Source: Actinomycetes bacterium (lineage in GTDB: Bacteria; Actinomycetota; Acidimicrobiia; Acidimicrobiales; Acidimicrobiaceae). Taken from it: 35,842 nt of DNA. The translations under genes and the position numbers were made by a program. The first letter of the stretch is position 1. The number at the start of each line of letters is the position of its first letter. The stretch covers positions 1 through 35,842 of the forward strand of contig JAKCDL010000023.1 of assembly GCA_021841935.1 (NCBI GenBank), given 5' to 3'. A model generated the notes under the pieces. It ran no database searches. It saw nothing but the letters and a program-made list of their open reading frames with translations, and was not told the DNA's origin. Shown here piece by piece: positions 1 to 7,955 of this stretch.

Positions 1-169
1 GCTTGGCTACTCCTCAACTTCGCATCTTGGATTCCTTGGTGCTGAGGTTATGCAGATCGGCTCGACCGGTGCACTTACGTCGACAAGCCCAATCTACGTT
101 ACTAACGTAAATGGACCTGTCACGACTCATGCATCAGTAGAATCCCAAGTTCCAGCTAACCTTGGCTAG
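1..169 (+). CDS. 3' end of an unidentified gene (partial)
   Basis: The frame starting at base 2 is open from the window edge to a TAG at 167-169 and gives about 55 residues. The peptide is rich in Ser, Thr, Gly and Val, with short hydrophobic patches (GFLGAEVMQIGSTGAL, SPIYVTNVNG). That composition resembles the end of a secreted or surface beta-rich protein, but I do not recognise a family. A hairpin terminator lies about 80 bases downstream, which supports this being the end of a transcription unit. Most of the gene is outside the window. Confidence 0.5.
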   Translation, partial: LGYSSTSHLGFLGAEVMQIGSTGALTSTSPIYVTNVNGPVTTHASVESQVPANLG

Positions 170-250
170 CTAAGGTATTCAAAATTGGTAGATTCGCCGA
201 AGTTCTGATGATTGACGGTTGCGTAAGAAAAACCTAGATTGAACAATAAT

Positions 251-302
251 GAGCCGCTCGAAACCCCGACAAAGGGTGATTTTGAGCGGCTCACGTATTT
301 TC
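251..302 (+). terminator. Rho-independent terminator
   Basis: The arms GAGCCGCTC (251-259) and GAGCGGCTC (284-292) are perfectly complementary over 9 bp and enclose a 24-nt loop. A T-rich stretch follows (ATTTT at 297-301). It lies between the partial upstream gene and mca, so it probably ends the upstream transcript. It leaves only about 20 bases before the mca start. Confidence 0.7.
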
Positions 303-321
303 GGCGATATCTTCTTAATGT

Positions 322-1182
322 ATGAAGTTAAAGACAATTCTCTCCGTACATGCCCATCCTGACGACGAATCGTCCAAGGGCGCTGGGATTATAGCCAAGT
401 ATAAGAAGCAGTTTGGTGCTCGTACAGTTCTAGTTACCGCAACAGGTGGCGAAGAGGGCGATATCGTAAATAAGGCGCTTGATCGACCTGATGTTCGCGA
501 TAATTTGGGGTCGATTAGGGCTAGCGAGTTAGCTCGGGCGATTGAGATTATTGGATACGATAGGGCCTTTACTTTAGGGTATCGTGACTCCGGAATGCCT
601 GATAGTGAGGCTAATTCAAACCCCAATGCATTTTGCAACGTCGATCTGGACGTGTCTTCCATGAAGCTCGCAACGATCATTCGTATGGAGCGGCCTGTAG
701 TTATTCTTACCTATCCAGAAATTCAGGATCGTTATCCTCACCCCGACCATATTCGCGTTTATCAAGTAACGATGCGAGCAGTTGAGCTCGCCGCCGATAC
801 TTCTATTGAGATCGATGATCTAGAGCCATTTGATGTACCTAAGATCTACTATCACATCTGGACTAAGGGCAGGATTCAGGCGCTGCACGCTAAATTTGCA
901 GAGGTAGGTAAGGTCTCTCCCTTCGACGATGGTTGGTTTGCTGATGCGAAGCAGGATTATGAAGCTACAACCAAGATCGACATCAGCGATTTTATCTCCA
1001 TCAAATCCGAGGCCCTTCGAGCCCACGCTACGCAGATTGATCCCGAATCTCCCTTTTGGTTTGGATTGACCGATGAGGAGCAGGCAGAGGCTTATCCAAC
1101 GGAGGATCTATATTTGGCAAAGGCTCCTAAGGGATACGAATTTAGTGGACACGAGGATGATCTATTCGCTGGGCTGGACTAA
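322..1182 (+). CDS. mca: Mycothiol S-conjugate amidase (PIG-L/LmbE family)
   Basis: This is a 286-aa cytoplasmic zinc hydrolase that cleaves the amide bond of mycothiol-toxin conjugates, releasing a mercapturic acid and GlcN-inositol. The LmbE signature HAHPDDES sits at residues 10-17 and the HPDH motif at 140-143. Expected zinc ligands are His12, Asp15 and His143. It matches mycobacterial Mca throughout, including the C-terminal block RAHATQIDP and the closing DDLFAGLD-type end, which distinguishes it from the paralogue MshB. Length is normal for Mca (about 290 aa). The ATG at 322 has no strong Shine-Dalgarno and begins directly after a terminator, so its promoter is probably within or beside that hairpin. 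It is the main marker that the host makes mycothiol. Confidence 0.93.
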   Translation: MKLKTILSVHAHPDDESSKGAGIIAKYKKQFGARTVLVTATGGEEGDIVNKALDRPDVRDNLGSIRASELARAIEIIGYDRAFTLGYRDSGMPDSEANSNPNAFCNVDLDVSSMKLATIIRMERPVVILTYPEIQDRYPHPDHIRVYQVTMRAVELAADTSIEIDDLEPFDVPKIYYHIWTKGRIQALHAKFAEVGKVSPFDDGWFADAKQDYEATTKIDISDFISIKSEALRAHATQIDPESPFWFGLTDEEQAEAYPTEDLYLAKAPKGYEFSGHEDDLFAGLD

Positions 1183-1293
1183 TTTCGTCGAGTTCGAGAG
1201 AGCATCAGTCGCTGAATGAGGCACTATCAATTTAGGTCTTTGATATTGTTATTTCGATCGGAAGATCGGCGCGAGTAGGTTACTCCTACCTTT

Positions 1294-1740
1294 GTGGTTA
1301 GATTTTCGTTGTTGGATGGGCCGGATTCTATTCCGGTGGAAAAGAGGGTAACTTTGTTGAAGTGGCTGTCGAAAGAGTGGATCGATGAGGTTGTTCGTTT
1401 AGCGGCAGATCAGCCTGAGCGAGCTGGAGCTACCGCTCGCATCCAATACGTAGTTGAAGTACCCGATGGCGATGACATCAACTATTACTGGATCGTTGAG
1501 AACGGCAAGTTAGTAGAGAGCGATCTTGGCGAGTTGGATGGTGCTGAGATAACTTTGATTCAAAGTTACGAAGATGCCATGAAGATTCAAAAGCAGCAGC
1601 TTGATGCTAACGCTGCATTTATGCAAGGGAAGATTAAGGTAGAGGGAAACATCGGTAAATTGATGTCACTTCTTCCCGTTACTAATTCGGCTGAATACAG
1701 AGAGCTTCAAAAGACAATATTGGAAGTTACAGCTTTTTAG
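1294..1740 (+). CDS. SCP2 sterol-binding domain protein
   Basis: This is a 148-aa soluble protein resembling the SCP-2 sterol/lipid-transfer fold. It contains a central strand region with YYWIVENGKLVES, a typical 'G-E-x-x-A-E-I-T' segment (GELDGAEITLI, about 79-89) and the helix QLDANAAFMQGKIKVEGNIGKLMSLLPV, which matches the family's 'A-F-M-x-G-K-I-K-V-x-G-D' block. SCP2 proteins bind lipids or other hydrophobic ligands, and the bacterial substrate is usually unknown. It starts with GTG at 1294. A small inverted repeat (GTAGG 1275-1279 / CCTAC 1285-1289) lies just upstream and overlaps any ribosome site. A terminator-like hairpin follows the gene. It is 111 bases after mca and may be transcribed separately. 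Confidence 0.8.
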   Translation: MVRFSLLDGPDSIPVEKRVTLLKWLSKEWIDEVVRLAADQPERAGATARIQYVVEVPDGDDINYYWIVENGKLVESDLGELDGAEITLIQSYEDAMKIQKQQLDANAAFMQGKIKVEGNIGKLMSLLPVTNSAEYRELQKTILEVTAF

Positions 1741-1757
1741 TGTTTTGATTGACTTCG

Positions 1758-1795
1758 AAGGACCTCTATTGGAATTTTCCTTTAGGGGTCCTTTA
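1758..1795 (+). terminator. Hairpin terminator after the SCP2 gene
   Basis: An 11-bp stem with one G-U pair forms between AAGGACCTCTA (1758-1768) and TAGGGGTCCTT (1783-1793), 18 bases after the SCP2 stop. The T-tract is short and inside the arm, so efficiency is uncertain. Confidence 0.55.
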
Positions 1796-2013
1796 AGCGC
1801 CGAATGGCACTATTTCACGTTTGGCAGATTGCTTTTCAGTTTGAATTTTCTATATTGCGTGTTGTAAGGCAGAGCATGCACCTTTAAGCAGAGGGCTTCT
1901 AACGGCATCGAGCAGCTTTTCAAAGCTCTTTAAGCTCATTTTGATCTCTAAAGATTATCTCATTGAACCTATGCGCCGACTTCTAGCTCTCCTGGCTATC
2001 AGAGAACTAGCGT
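1796..2013. other. Intergenic region, no gene seen
   Basis: This is AT-rich DNA between the convergent SCP2 and tatA genes. An imperfect inverted repeat (CTAGCTCTC 1983-1991 / GAGAACTAG 2002-2010, one mismatch) lies just past the tatA stop and could help end the minus-strand tatA transcript, but it has no clear T-tract. Confidence 0.4.
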
Positions 2014-2187
2014 TTATTGATTTTTTGTATCAGTATTCTCGGTGTTGGATTCCTTGATGCCTTTTTCGAATTCAGACTTAGCTTGACCTAAGGAGCGAGC
2101 CATCTTCGGTAGGCGAGATGCGCCAAAGATAACAACGATTACTAGGAGTACGATTAGGGCGTCCGTTCCAATGACCTCTGCAAGCAT
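2014..2187 (-). CDS. tatA: Twin-arginine translocase subunit TatA
   Basis: This small protein of 57 aa is the pore-forming subunit of the Tat pathway, which exports folded proteins. Residues 1-8 form a short periplasmic start and 9-21 a single membrane helix (TDALIVLLVIVVI). The TatA hinge and amphipathic helix follow (FGASRLPKMARSLGQAKSEF, 21-40), matching the family pattern F-G-x-x-x-L-P-x-x-x-R-x-x-G. A charged tail ends at NTDTKNQ. The length fits short actinobacterial TatA proteins. The ATG at 2187 is preceded by AAAAGGA about 9 bases upstream. No tatB or tatC is present in the window, so the partners must be elsewhere. Confidence 0.88.
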   Translation of the reverse strand: MLAEVIGTDALIVLLVIVVIFGASRLPKMARSLGQAKSEFEKGIKESNTENTDTKNQ

Positions 2188-2305
2188 GTGTTCATTCCTT
2201 TTTTCTAACCTCTAAGCTATGCGCTTAGTTGACTTTACTACAGATCCTCTGGCAAGTAAAAGATATTCTTTTAGTGCTCTTTGTTTTTACAATTCTAACT
2301 TCGAT

Positions 2306-3151
2306 TCAAGAGGATGACTTGGATGACTCTTCCATCAATTCTTGGTAAGAGATTGTTTTGACTCCGTACTCCTCTAAAAGCCGTCTTGCGCGATTTAAAG
2401 TTAGAGCCTCGAGACTTATTTTTTGGGCCGAAGCCTTCTCGATCCCAAAGACGTCAATGGTCTCCTGGCTGTAAATTGCAGCTTCAACTGCTAATTCGCA
2501 GGTTTTGATGTCGAGATCCTGTAGTAATCGCTCAAAGCTTGTGATAGCCCCCTTGGTTGAATTTAGGGGGAAGTCTTTGAAGCTGAGTGTTTTATCTGTA
2601 GTTATTAGGTTCTCTTCCGAAATAATCTCCCGCGGCACGTATCCGGCACCTAGTACTTCATTGGAGGTCCCAAGACTTACGCCGACTTTAAATTCTGATG
2701 CAACTTCTACGAATACATCAAAAAATTCAGGTCGTAAAATTAGGGACTCATCAAGGGATGATATGTGGGTTGGGTTGATTCCGAGATCGACCGCTCTCTC
2801 AAGTTGGGCTCTGCACTCTCTTAGAACCTCTTTGGGGTCGGCGAATTCCCAAAATTCGGCACGTGAAAAGGGGAAGAACCCTCTCCCGTCGATCAATGTG
2901 GGTGATGAGGTAATCGGAGACAGTGGGAAGAGGGGATTGTAAGAGGTAAAGCTAAGGGCTACGCCACAGTCAAAAGTAGATAGGTGTTGCGCTGCAAACT
3001 TAGCCCATGGTCCCACTGTAATAAGTCGGCTCGTCGTTGATATGCCACGTTCAAAAAGTTCGATAGCCCCTCGCGTAGTGGCGTGAGTGAGTCCTGCGAG
3101 TTCGGTAGCGATAATAATTCGGGGTTTTGGCTTTTCTCGGACGTTCGACAT
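2306..3151 (-). CDS. YdjC/ChbG-fold protein lacking metal ligands
   Basis: This is a 281-aa protein with the layout of the YdjC/ChbG carbohydrate-deacetylase family. It has an N-terminal strand then GLTHATTRGAIELFERGISTT (family: GLTxGVNRGIxEAhExGIVTS), a middle ECRAQLERAVDLGINPTH block, and a C-terminal LNRARRLLEEYGVKTISYQEL block. Each catalytic position is changed: the Asp pair of NADDFG is TE (16-17), the GVHL histidine is Ala (GVAL, 63-66), the DSHxHxH motif reads SSLDES (131-136), and the late HPG motif reads EAA (223-225). It is therefore probably not a metal-dependent deacetylase. I prefer the ATG at 3151 (GAGGG about 9 bases upstream) over a TTG at 3190. It runs toward tatA on the same strand. 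Confidence 0.75.
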   Translation of the reverse strand: MSNVREKPKPRIIIATELAGLTHATTRGAIELFERGISTTSRLITVGPWAKFAAQHLSTFDCGVALSFTSYNPLFPLSPITSSPTLIDGRGFFPFSRAEFWEFADPKEVLRECRAQLERAVDLGINPTHISSLDESLILRPEFFDVFVEVASEFKVGVSLGTSNEVLGAGYVPREIISEENLITTDKTLSFKDFPLNSTKGAITSFERLLQDLDIKTCELAVEAAIYSQETIDVFGIEKASAQKISLEALTLNRARRLLEEYGVKTISYQELMEESSKSSS

Positions 3152-3217
3152 CTCATCAACCCTCGTATTAAGTCTCTTTACGGTTACCAATTTACACAGA
3201 AGGATGCTTTGTCGATA

Positions 3218-3409
3218 TCAGGAGGCCACTCTGTCAGCAGTAGTTCCTATGGAGATAAGACGCCTACTTGTCTTTATCTTCTCCTCGTAACTTGGTGTTG
3301 ACGCTAGGACTTTGCGTACTTCTGCGAGATGTCTAAGGTTATTTAGATATTTGGTTCGATTGTTGTCCGTGGGGATAGTTTCTTCGAAAAGTGAAAGTTG
3401 ATCTCTCAT
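3218..3409 (-). CDS. Small hypothetical protein
   Basis: This is a possible 63-aa protein from the ATG at 3409, starting MRDQLSLFEE. The sequence is hydrophilic and helix-prone, with many charged residues and no membrane segment or cysteine motif. I recognise no family. The same frame extends upstream to a TTG at 3487, but that start would lie inside the ftsH terminator hairpin, so the internal ATG is more sensible. There is no clear ribosome-binding site. It lies 67 bases upstream of the YdjC-like gene on the same strand and could be its leader gene. Chance ORF remains possible. Confidence 0.4.
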   Translation of the reverse strand: MRDQLSLFEETIPTDNNRTKYLNNLRHLAEVRKVLASTPSYEEKIKTSRRLISIGTTADRVAS

Positions 3410-3474
3410 GATGATAATTATGACACCTAGGTGTATCAATTTATCGAACAAGTGTTCTAAAAGATAGTTATCGT

Positions 3475-3517
3475 AAAAAAGATTCAACCCGGCGGTGAAG
3501 GCCGGGTTGAATCTTTT
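3475..3517 (-). terminator. ftsH intrinsic terminator, perfect 17-bp hairpin
   Basis: The arms at 3477-3493 and 3501-3517 are perfectly complementary over 17 bp, with a 7-base loop (GGTGAAG). The T-run on the minus strand corresponds to the A-run at 3475-3480. It sits 44 bases after the ftsH stop and is a textbook terminator for the leftward ftsH transcript. Confidence 0.88.
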
Positions 3518-3560
3518 GATATCTCAAACTCTTGTTTGAAAGTAACTGCAACGCCTAGCG

Positions 3561-5534
3561 TTAGTTGGTTTCTGCGTTAGCCTCGGCCGTTTCTTCTACG
3601 GCTTTGTTGTTGCCATCGGCGCGATAGTCGATCTTTGGAACCCACTTAGCCTTATCATCCTCGTGGACTTTAGTTCCGTAGGCTTCATCTACTAGACGAC
3701 CCACCTCTGCTCCATCGATCGTTTCACGTTCGAGGAGGGCTTTGGCAACCGATTCAAGGCCACTCTTGTGCTTTGTCAACAGCACCATCGCTCGATCTTC
3801 TTGTTCGCGTAAGATCTTTTCGACTTCGATGTCAATGATTCGTGAGGTCTGCTCAGAGTAGTCACGGGAGTGCATCAGGTCGTCACCCAAGAAGACCATC
3901 TCCTGGCTTCCCCAGGCCATAGGGCCGACCTCTGAGCTCATGCCCCACTCCCTGACCATCTTTCGAGCCAGCTCGGTATTTCGAACTAGGTCATTGGAGG
4001 CGCCCGTGGAGAGGTCACCGTAGATGATCATCTCAGCTGCTCGTCCGCCCATTCGAACCACCAAGGAGTCTTCGATGTAGTCCTTGGAATTGATGTGCTT
4101 TTCTTCCAGGGGAAGTTGCTGCGTTACACCTAGGGCCATACCCGTTGGAAGGATTGTCACCTTATGGACTGGGTCTGCGTGGGGGAGTAGGTACGCCAGA
4201 ACGGCGTGCCCCCCTTCGTGGAAGGCAACTCGCTCCTTCTCTGACTCGGAGAGGACGACGCTGTCGCGGCGTTGTCCCATTAATACTCTGTCACGCGCGG
4301 CCTCAAAGTCTTCCATGTGTATCTCTTTGTCGCCACGGCGGACTGCATGAAGCGCTGCTTCGTTTACGAGGTTTGCGAGGTCGGCGCCGCTCATACCAGG
4401 TGTCCCGCGAGCGACGAGCTGGAGGTCTACGTCTCTAGACATCTTCTTTCCTCGGCTGTGTACCTCAAGGATCGGTAATCTCTCTTCCAGATCTGGAAGG
4501 GGGACTACTATCTGGCGGTCGAACCTACCTGGTCTAAGGAGGGCGGGATCGAGGATATCAGGGCGGTTTGTTGCCGCCATCATGACGATTCCCTCCGTCG
4601 AGTCAAAGCCATCCATTTCGGAGAGCATTTGGTTGAGCGTTTGCTCTCGTTCGTCGTGGCCTCCGCCTAAGCCCGCACCTCGTTTGCGCCCAATTGAGTC
4701 GATCTCGTCGATGAAGATGATTGCAGGGGCTTGCTTACGAGCTGTTTGGAATAGATCTCTAACTCTTGAAGCACCGACTCCGACGAACATTTCCATGAAG
4801 TCTGAGCCTGTAACTGAGAGAAATGGAACTCCCGCCTCGCCCGCGACGGCTCGCGCGAGAAGAGTCTTTCCGGTTCCGGGTGGGCCTACTAGAAGAATGC
4901 CTTTTGGCACCCGGGCGCCAATATCTTTGAAGCGAGATGCATTCTTCAGAAAGTCTACGACCTCCGTGATCTCTTGCTTTACTCCGGTATAACCTGCGAC
5001 GTCGTCGAAGGTGGTCTTTGGCCTCTCAGTTGTGTAGACCTTAGCCCGTGACCTTCCAATTGACATGATTCCGCTCATCTGGCCTTGAGCTCTTCGGTTA
5101 AGGAATGCAAAGAGGAGAACTAAGAGGAGGATAGGTCCAAGCCATGTAATGGCAAGGGAGAGTAGCGAAGAAGATGAAGTGGCAAAGTCGAGTTGCACCC
5201 CTTCATTTCTTAGGGTTGATATGTCATTGGGAATCGATGGGGATGGGCCATTGACACTAAAGGTCGTTCCATCTTTGAATGTACCCGTTATCTTTCCAGT
5301 TGTATTGTCTACTACCGCCGTTGCCACCTGTTTGCTAGACGCATCTTGGAGGAACGTTGAGTAGTTCAGGGCAGTCGTTGGGGCAGCTTTCAAGACGTTC
5401 AAAGTCAAAATCAAGATGAAGATGACAGCAACGCTGACCCCGATCAACCACTTCCATGCTTGTTCTTGGTTACCTTGGGCACGCTTCATGCCGTTGGGGC
5501 CGGGTTTTTTCATATCTGGCATTTGTCTGCTCAT
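3561..5534 (-). CDS. ftsH: ATP-dependent zinc metalloprotease FtsH
   Basis: This is a 657-aa membrane-anchored AAA+ protease that degrades damaged membrane proteins and short-lived regulators. There is an N-terminal cytoplasmic stretch (1-28), a first membrane helix (about 29-49), an extracytoplasmic domain (50-120), and a second helix (about 124-145). The AAA module follows, with Walker A GPPGTGKT (217-224), Walker B IIFIDE (272-277), second region of homology with RPGRFDR (334-340), and the zinc protease motif HEGGH (439-443). A later Asp in the DLSTGASND region is the expected third zinc ligand. Length is normal. It starts at ATG 5534 with only weak upstream pairing. Transcription is monocistronic to the hairpin terminator, divergent from the CPBP protease gene. 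Confidence 0.97.
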   Translation of the reverse strand: MSRQMPDMKKPGPNGMKRAQGNQEQAWKWLIGVSVAVIFILILTLNVLKAAPTTALNYSTFLQDASSKQVATAVVDNTTGKITGTFKDGTTFSVNGPSPSIPNDISTLRNEGVQLDFATSSSSLLSLAITWLGPILLLVLLFAFLNRRAQGQMSGIMSIGRSRAKVYTTERPKTTFDDVAGYTGVKQEITEVVDFLKNASRFKDIGARVPKGILLVGPPGTGKTLLARAVAGEAGVPFLSVTGSDFMEMFVGVGASRVRDLFQTARKQAPAIIFIDEIDSIGRKRGAGLGGGHDEREQTLNQMLSEMDGFDSTEGIVMMAATNRPDILDPALLRPGRFDRQIVVPLPDLEERLPILEVHSRGKKMSRDVDLQLVARGTPGMSGADLANLVNEAALHAVRRGDKEIHMEDFEAARDRVLMGQRRDSVVLSESEKERVAFHEGGHAVLAYLLPHADPVHKVTILPTGMALGVTQQLPLEEKHINSKDYIEDSLVVRMGGRAAEMIIYGDLSTGASNDLVRNTELARKMVREWGMSSEVGPMAWGSQEMVFLGDDLMHSRDYSEQTSRIIDIEVEKILREQEDRAMVLLTKHKSGLESVAKALLERETIDGAEVGRLVDEAYGTKVHEDDKAKWVPKIDYRADGNNKAVEETAEANAETN

Positions 5535-5720
5535 ACATCCAATCTATGCGAGGTACTCCGGTATGTTATCTATATCAACGCTACTTTGGTCGCGGATAGT
5601 TCATTTTGTGCCCAATGTCAAGATGAATTTTATTTTTGGCCAAGAAGATGACATCTAAATGGCTGGTATCCCCAGGTTGCACCGATCGAGTATGGATCTG
5701 AGGATGTAGGGTTTTATCTG

Positions 5721-6458
5721 ATGGATTTTGCAGCTGATCGAGACTTTGGTGAGGTAAAGGCGCTTGGTTCTACCCTTTGGGGTCTTGCGTTAGCACTTGT
5801 AGCCTCGAACGTCTTCGCGATCATCTATATTTTGGTCGACAACGTCACCTCGACCACGACGATTTCAACTGGAGAGTTGATCGTATCTTCCGTTGGCGTC
5901 TATCTCGGTTTCCTTGGTGCGCCACTTCTAGTGGCGAGACGTCAAAATCGTCGTTTGACAGACCTTTTTCACATTTCATTTAAAGCGATAGATGTTGTGA
6001 TTGGAATCGTCGTTGGAGTTGGCCTACAGCTTGCCGTAGTTCCGCTTTTGTACCTACCACTCGAGGCGCTGTCGCCATCTATCAAAACAGCCATAAGTCA
6101 ACCGGCGCAACGTCTGACCTCATCTGCGCATGGTTTTACCTTAGATACTTTGATCGTTGGCTTAATACTCGTTGGATTCTCGCCGTTGTTAGAAGAGATC
6201 TTTTTTAGGGGATTGGCGTGGCAGTCTTTGATGAACTTCAAGATATCGAACAAGTACCTGAGAGTCGCTGTTGTAAATGGGGGTTCAGCGCTTCTCTTTG
6301 CCGCGGCCCACTTTGAACCTCTTCAAACTCTTGGCCTTTTCGTGGTTGGACTCGTCTTCGCGGCAATGCGATATCGCTTCAACCGTCTCGGTCCGACCGT
6401 AGTTGCGCACGCAGCGTTTAACTTTATTACCTTTGCAACTATGGCGAAAATACTCTAA
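5721..6458 (+). CDS. CPBP family intramembrane metalloprotease
   Basis: This is a 245-aa multi-spanning membrane protein of the CPBP/Abi family, related to CAAX prenyl endopeptidase Rce1. Hydrophobic segments lie at about 20-40, 51-71, 91-112, 143-157, 186-196 and 204-217. The catalytic motifs are visible: EE at 158-159 with Arg163 (EExxxR), His197 in the AAHFEP segment, and His230 with Asn234 in HAAFN. It is presumably an inner-membrane glutamate protease. Bacterial members act in bacteriocin immunity, protein maturation or regulation, and the substrate here is unknown. It starts at ATG 5721 with AGGG about 11 bases upstream. It is divergent from ftsH with a 186-base shared regulatory gap. 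Confidence 0.88.
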   Translation: MDFAADRDFGEVKALGSTLWGLALALVASNVFAIIYILVDNVTSTTTISTGELIVSSVGVYLGFLGAPLLVARRQNRRLTDLFHISFKAIDVVIGIVVGVGLQLAVVPLLYLPLEALSPSIKTAISQPAQRLTSSAHGFTLDTLIVGLILVGFSPLLEEIFFRGLAWQSLMNFKISNKYLRVAVVNGGSALLFAAAHFEPLQTLGLFVVGLVFAAMRYRFNRLGPTVVAHAAFNFITFATMAKIL

Positions 6459-6629
6459 ATTTTCCTTAATGTAGGGTAAAAAGAAATATGTTTCAGGATA
6501 TTTCCTCTTCCAACATGGACTTTCGACCTCAATTTCCGTTAATTTCTAAAGGTTTGCTGAATCTAGGTCGAAATCTAAAGATGTAAAAACTCTTACAATT
6601 CTCGAAGCTGCCAGAGAAGTGGGGAAGAA
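6459..6629. other. Intergenic region upstream of the zinc-ribbon gene
   Basis: This is AT-rich DNA with no ORF of interest and no clear hairpin. It probably holds the promoter of the small zinc-ribbon gene. I could not assign -35/-10 boxes with confidence. Confidence 0.3.
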
Positions 6630-6803
6630 ATGCTCTGTGAAAATTGTCGTCTAGGAACTACTGTTGAAATATCGCTCACCGTTGGTGGGCACCTCGTATC
6701 GCTGGTCTCATGTTCTCACTGTGACAAAAGAATCTGGCAAGCAGATGGGAAGGGCGTCGAGGTAAACCACGTCTTGACCATGGCTAATGGAATGCGCAAA
6801 TAG
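6630..6803 (+). CDS. Small zinc-ribbon protein, 57 aa
   Basis: This short cytoplasmic protein has two cysteine knuckles: C3-x2-C6 near the N-terminus and C28-x2-C31 (CSHC) in the middle, a plausible four-Cys zinc site. Between them lies a beta-hairpin (VEISLTVGGHLVSLVS). After the second knuckle comes KRIWQADGKGVEVNHVL, similar to small conserved actinobacterial zinc-ribbon proteins of unknown role. The ATG at 6630 is supported by GGGGAAG 5-9 bases upstream (6621-6627). It stands alone between the CPBP gene and a gene-poor gap. The function is unknown; nucleic-acid or protein binding would be typical but is inference. Confidence 0.72.
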   Translation: MLCENCRLGTTVEISLTVGGHLVSLVSCSHCDKRIWQADGKGVEVNHVLTMANGMRK

Positions 6804-7955
6804 CGATCACCGACTCTGGGAACTGGCTTCCTTGGGATTCATAGATTTGAAGAGAGCAAACTCGTAGACTTACCTCGCCTTTTAGCTCTGCTTGATTGAT
6901 TTGATTCATTCGAATTCACTTTGTCAAACATGCGTTTAGTTGTTGAAGCTCTATGACCTTTTAGCTCTTGAATTTTGATAATCAAATAAATGTCGGCGAT
7001 GAGGCGTGCGACCGTTAATTTGCATCGAAGTCGGTCAAACAGATCGTTCGAGACGATGGATAGGTGGGTTCCTTTAATTTGATAATCGCTCTCGACGAGT
7101 GATCTCATAAGGTAATTTCAACGCAACTTCATCTTTTGAGATTGCAAGTCTTTGTTAATTCCTAAATCGCGAGTAACTTATCCTGCACCCATCGTTCCTC
7201 GGGTTGAGAGTCGGTTGAAGCTCGGTGCATTTCTATGAAATTCGAGCGATATTCTCGGTGGCGGTCAAGGTGTTGAGAGGTAGTCAACGCATAGAGGAAT
7301 TTCCTCGCGAAGATGGCGGTCTACGACTCCAAAGGCAAAGTTGCAAGACATTGGATTGTCAATGGCCAACTAAAACCCAATCTTGCTCGCATGGCCCTAG
7401 GTTGATTCATGAGCAAGTCCTATTTCCATAAGGTGTCTCTTGCACGTGGTAATTTACCCATCGAAGGCGAGTCATGTTCATCTTGAAGTATTGATTCGTC
7501 TTCGTTTAGTTAATTTGCGAAATCGAAAATTGCCGAGGGTGCCCTGCTTTCACACTCGAATGGAGCGAGCCATGTAGACAACCTTATGTTTTCATTGAGG
7601 TACGCTCTTTGTCTTCGTATCGACGTGAACGATCCAACAGGGAAAAGCTCACCGTTGTTATTGTTCAAGATTTGTAACTTTTTATCGATACCGAAGTCGG
7701 GAGATTTTCAATTGAAGTCAAAGTTTGCGTTAGTGCGAGCTAAATTGCTCGGAAACCCGTGGTATCTCTAGACGGGCCTAACCGTGGTATCTCTAGACGG
7801 GCCTAATTGGATCAATGAAGATGATTTTGAGGGGGCCAACTCGGCCTGAATGCTGCGCTAGTGGTACTTATCGTAAAATCTGATGTAGTTTCTTGTTGAT
7901 AGATTGTTGTTCTGAGGGTCGTTTTTGAGGATCCTCGCAAGTTTCAAGTTACGCG
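6804..7955. other. Gene-poor gap, 1.15 kb
   Basis: I see no convincing gene in this stretch. The largest open frame (minus strand, 7108 to 6839, 89 codons) encodes a basic low-complexity tail, lacks a ribosome site and resembles no family I know. A 30-codon frame at 7313-7405 (MAVYDSKGKVARHWIVNGQL...) reads like protein but is very short and may be a gene remnant. A perfect 25-bp tandem duplication lies at 7757-7806. The rest is AT-rich and probably includes the promoter for the membrane protein gene that follows. Confidence 0.45.
7757..7806. repeat. Perfect 25-bp tandem duplication
   Basis: The unit beginning CCGTGGTATCTCTAGACGGG occurs at 7757-7781 and again, identical, at 7782-7806. It is not inside a convincing gene. 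Two perfect head-to-tail copies suggest a recent duplication. Confidence 0.95.

Noticed and set aside
6839..7108. 89-codon minus-strand frame
   Set aside because: No ribosome site, basic low-complexity tail and no recognised domain; kept only as part of the gap description.
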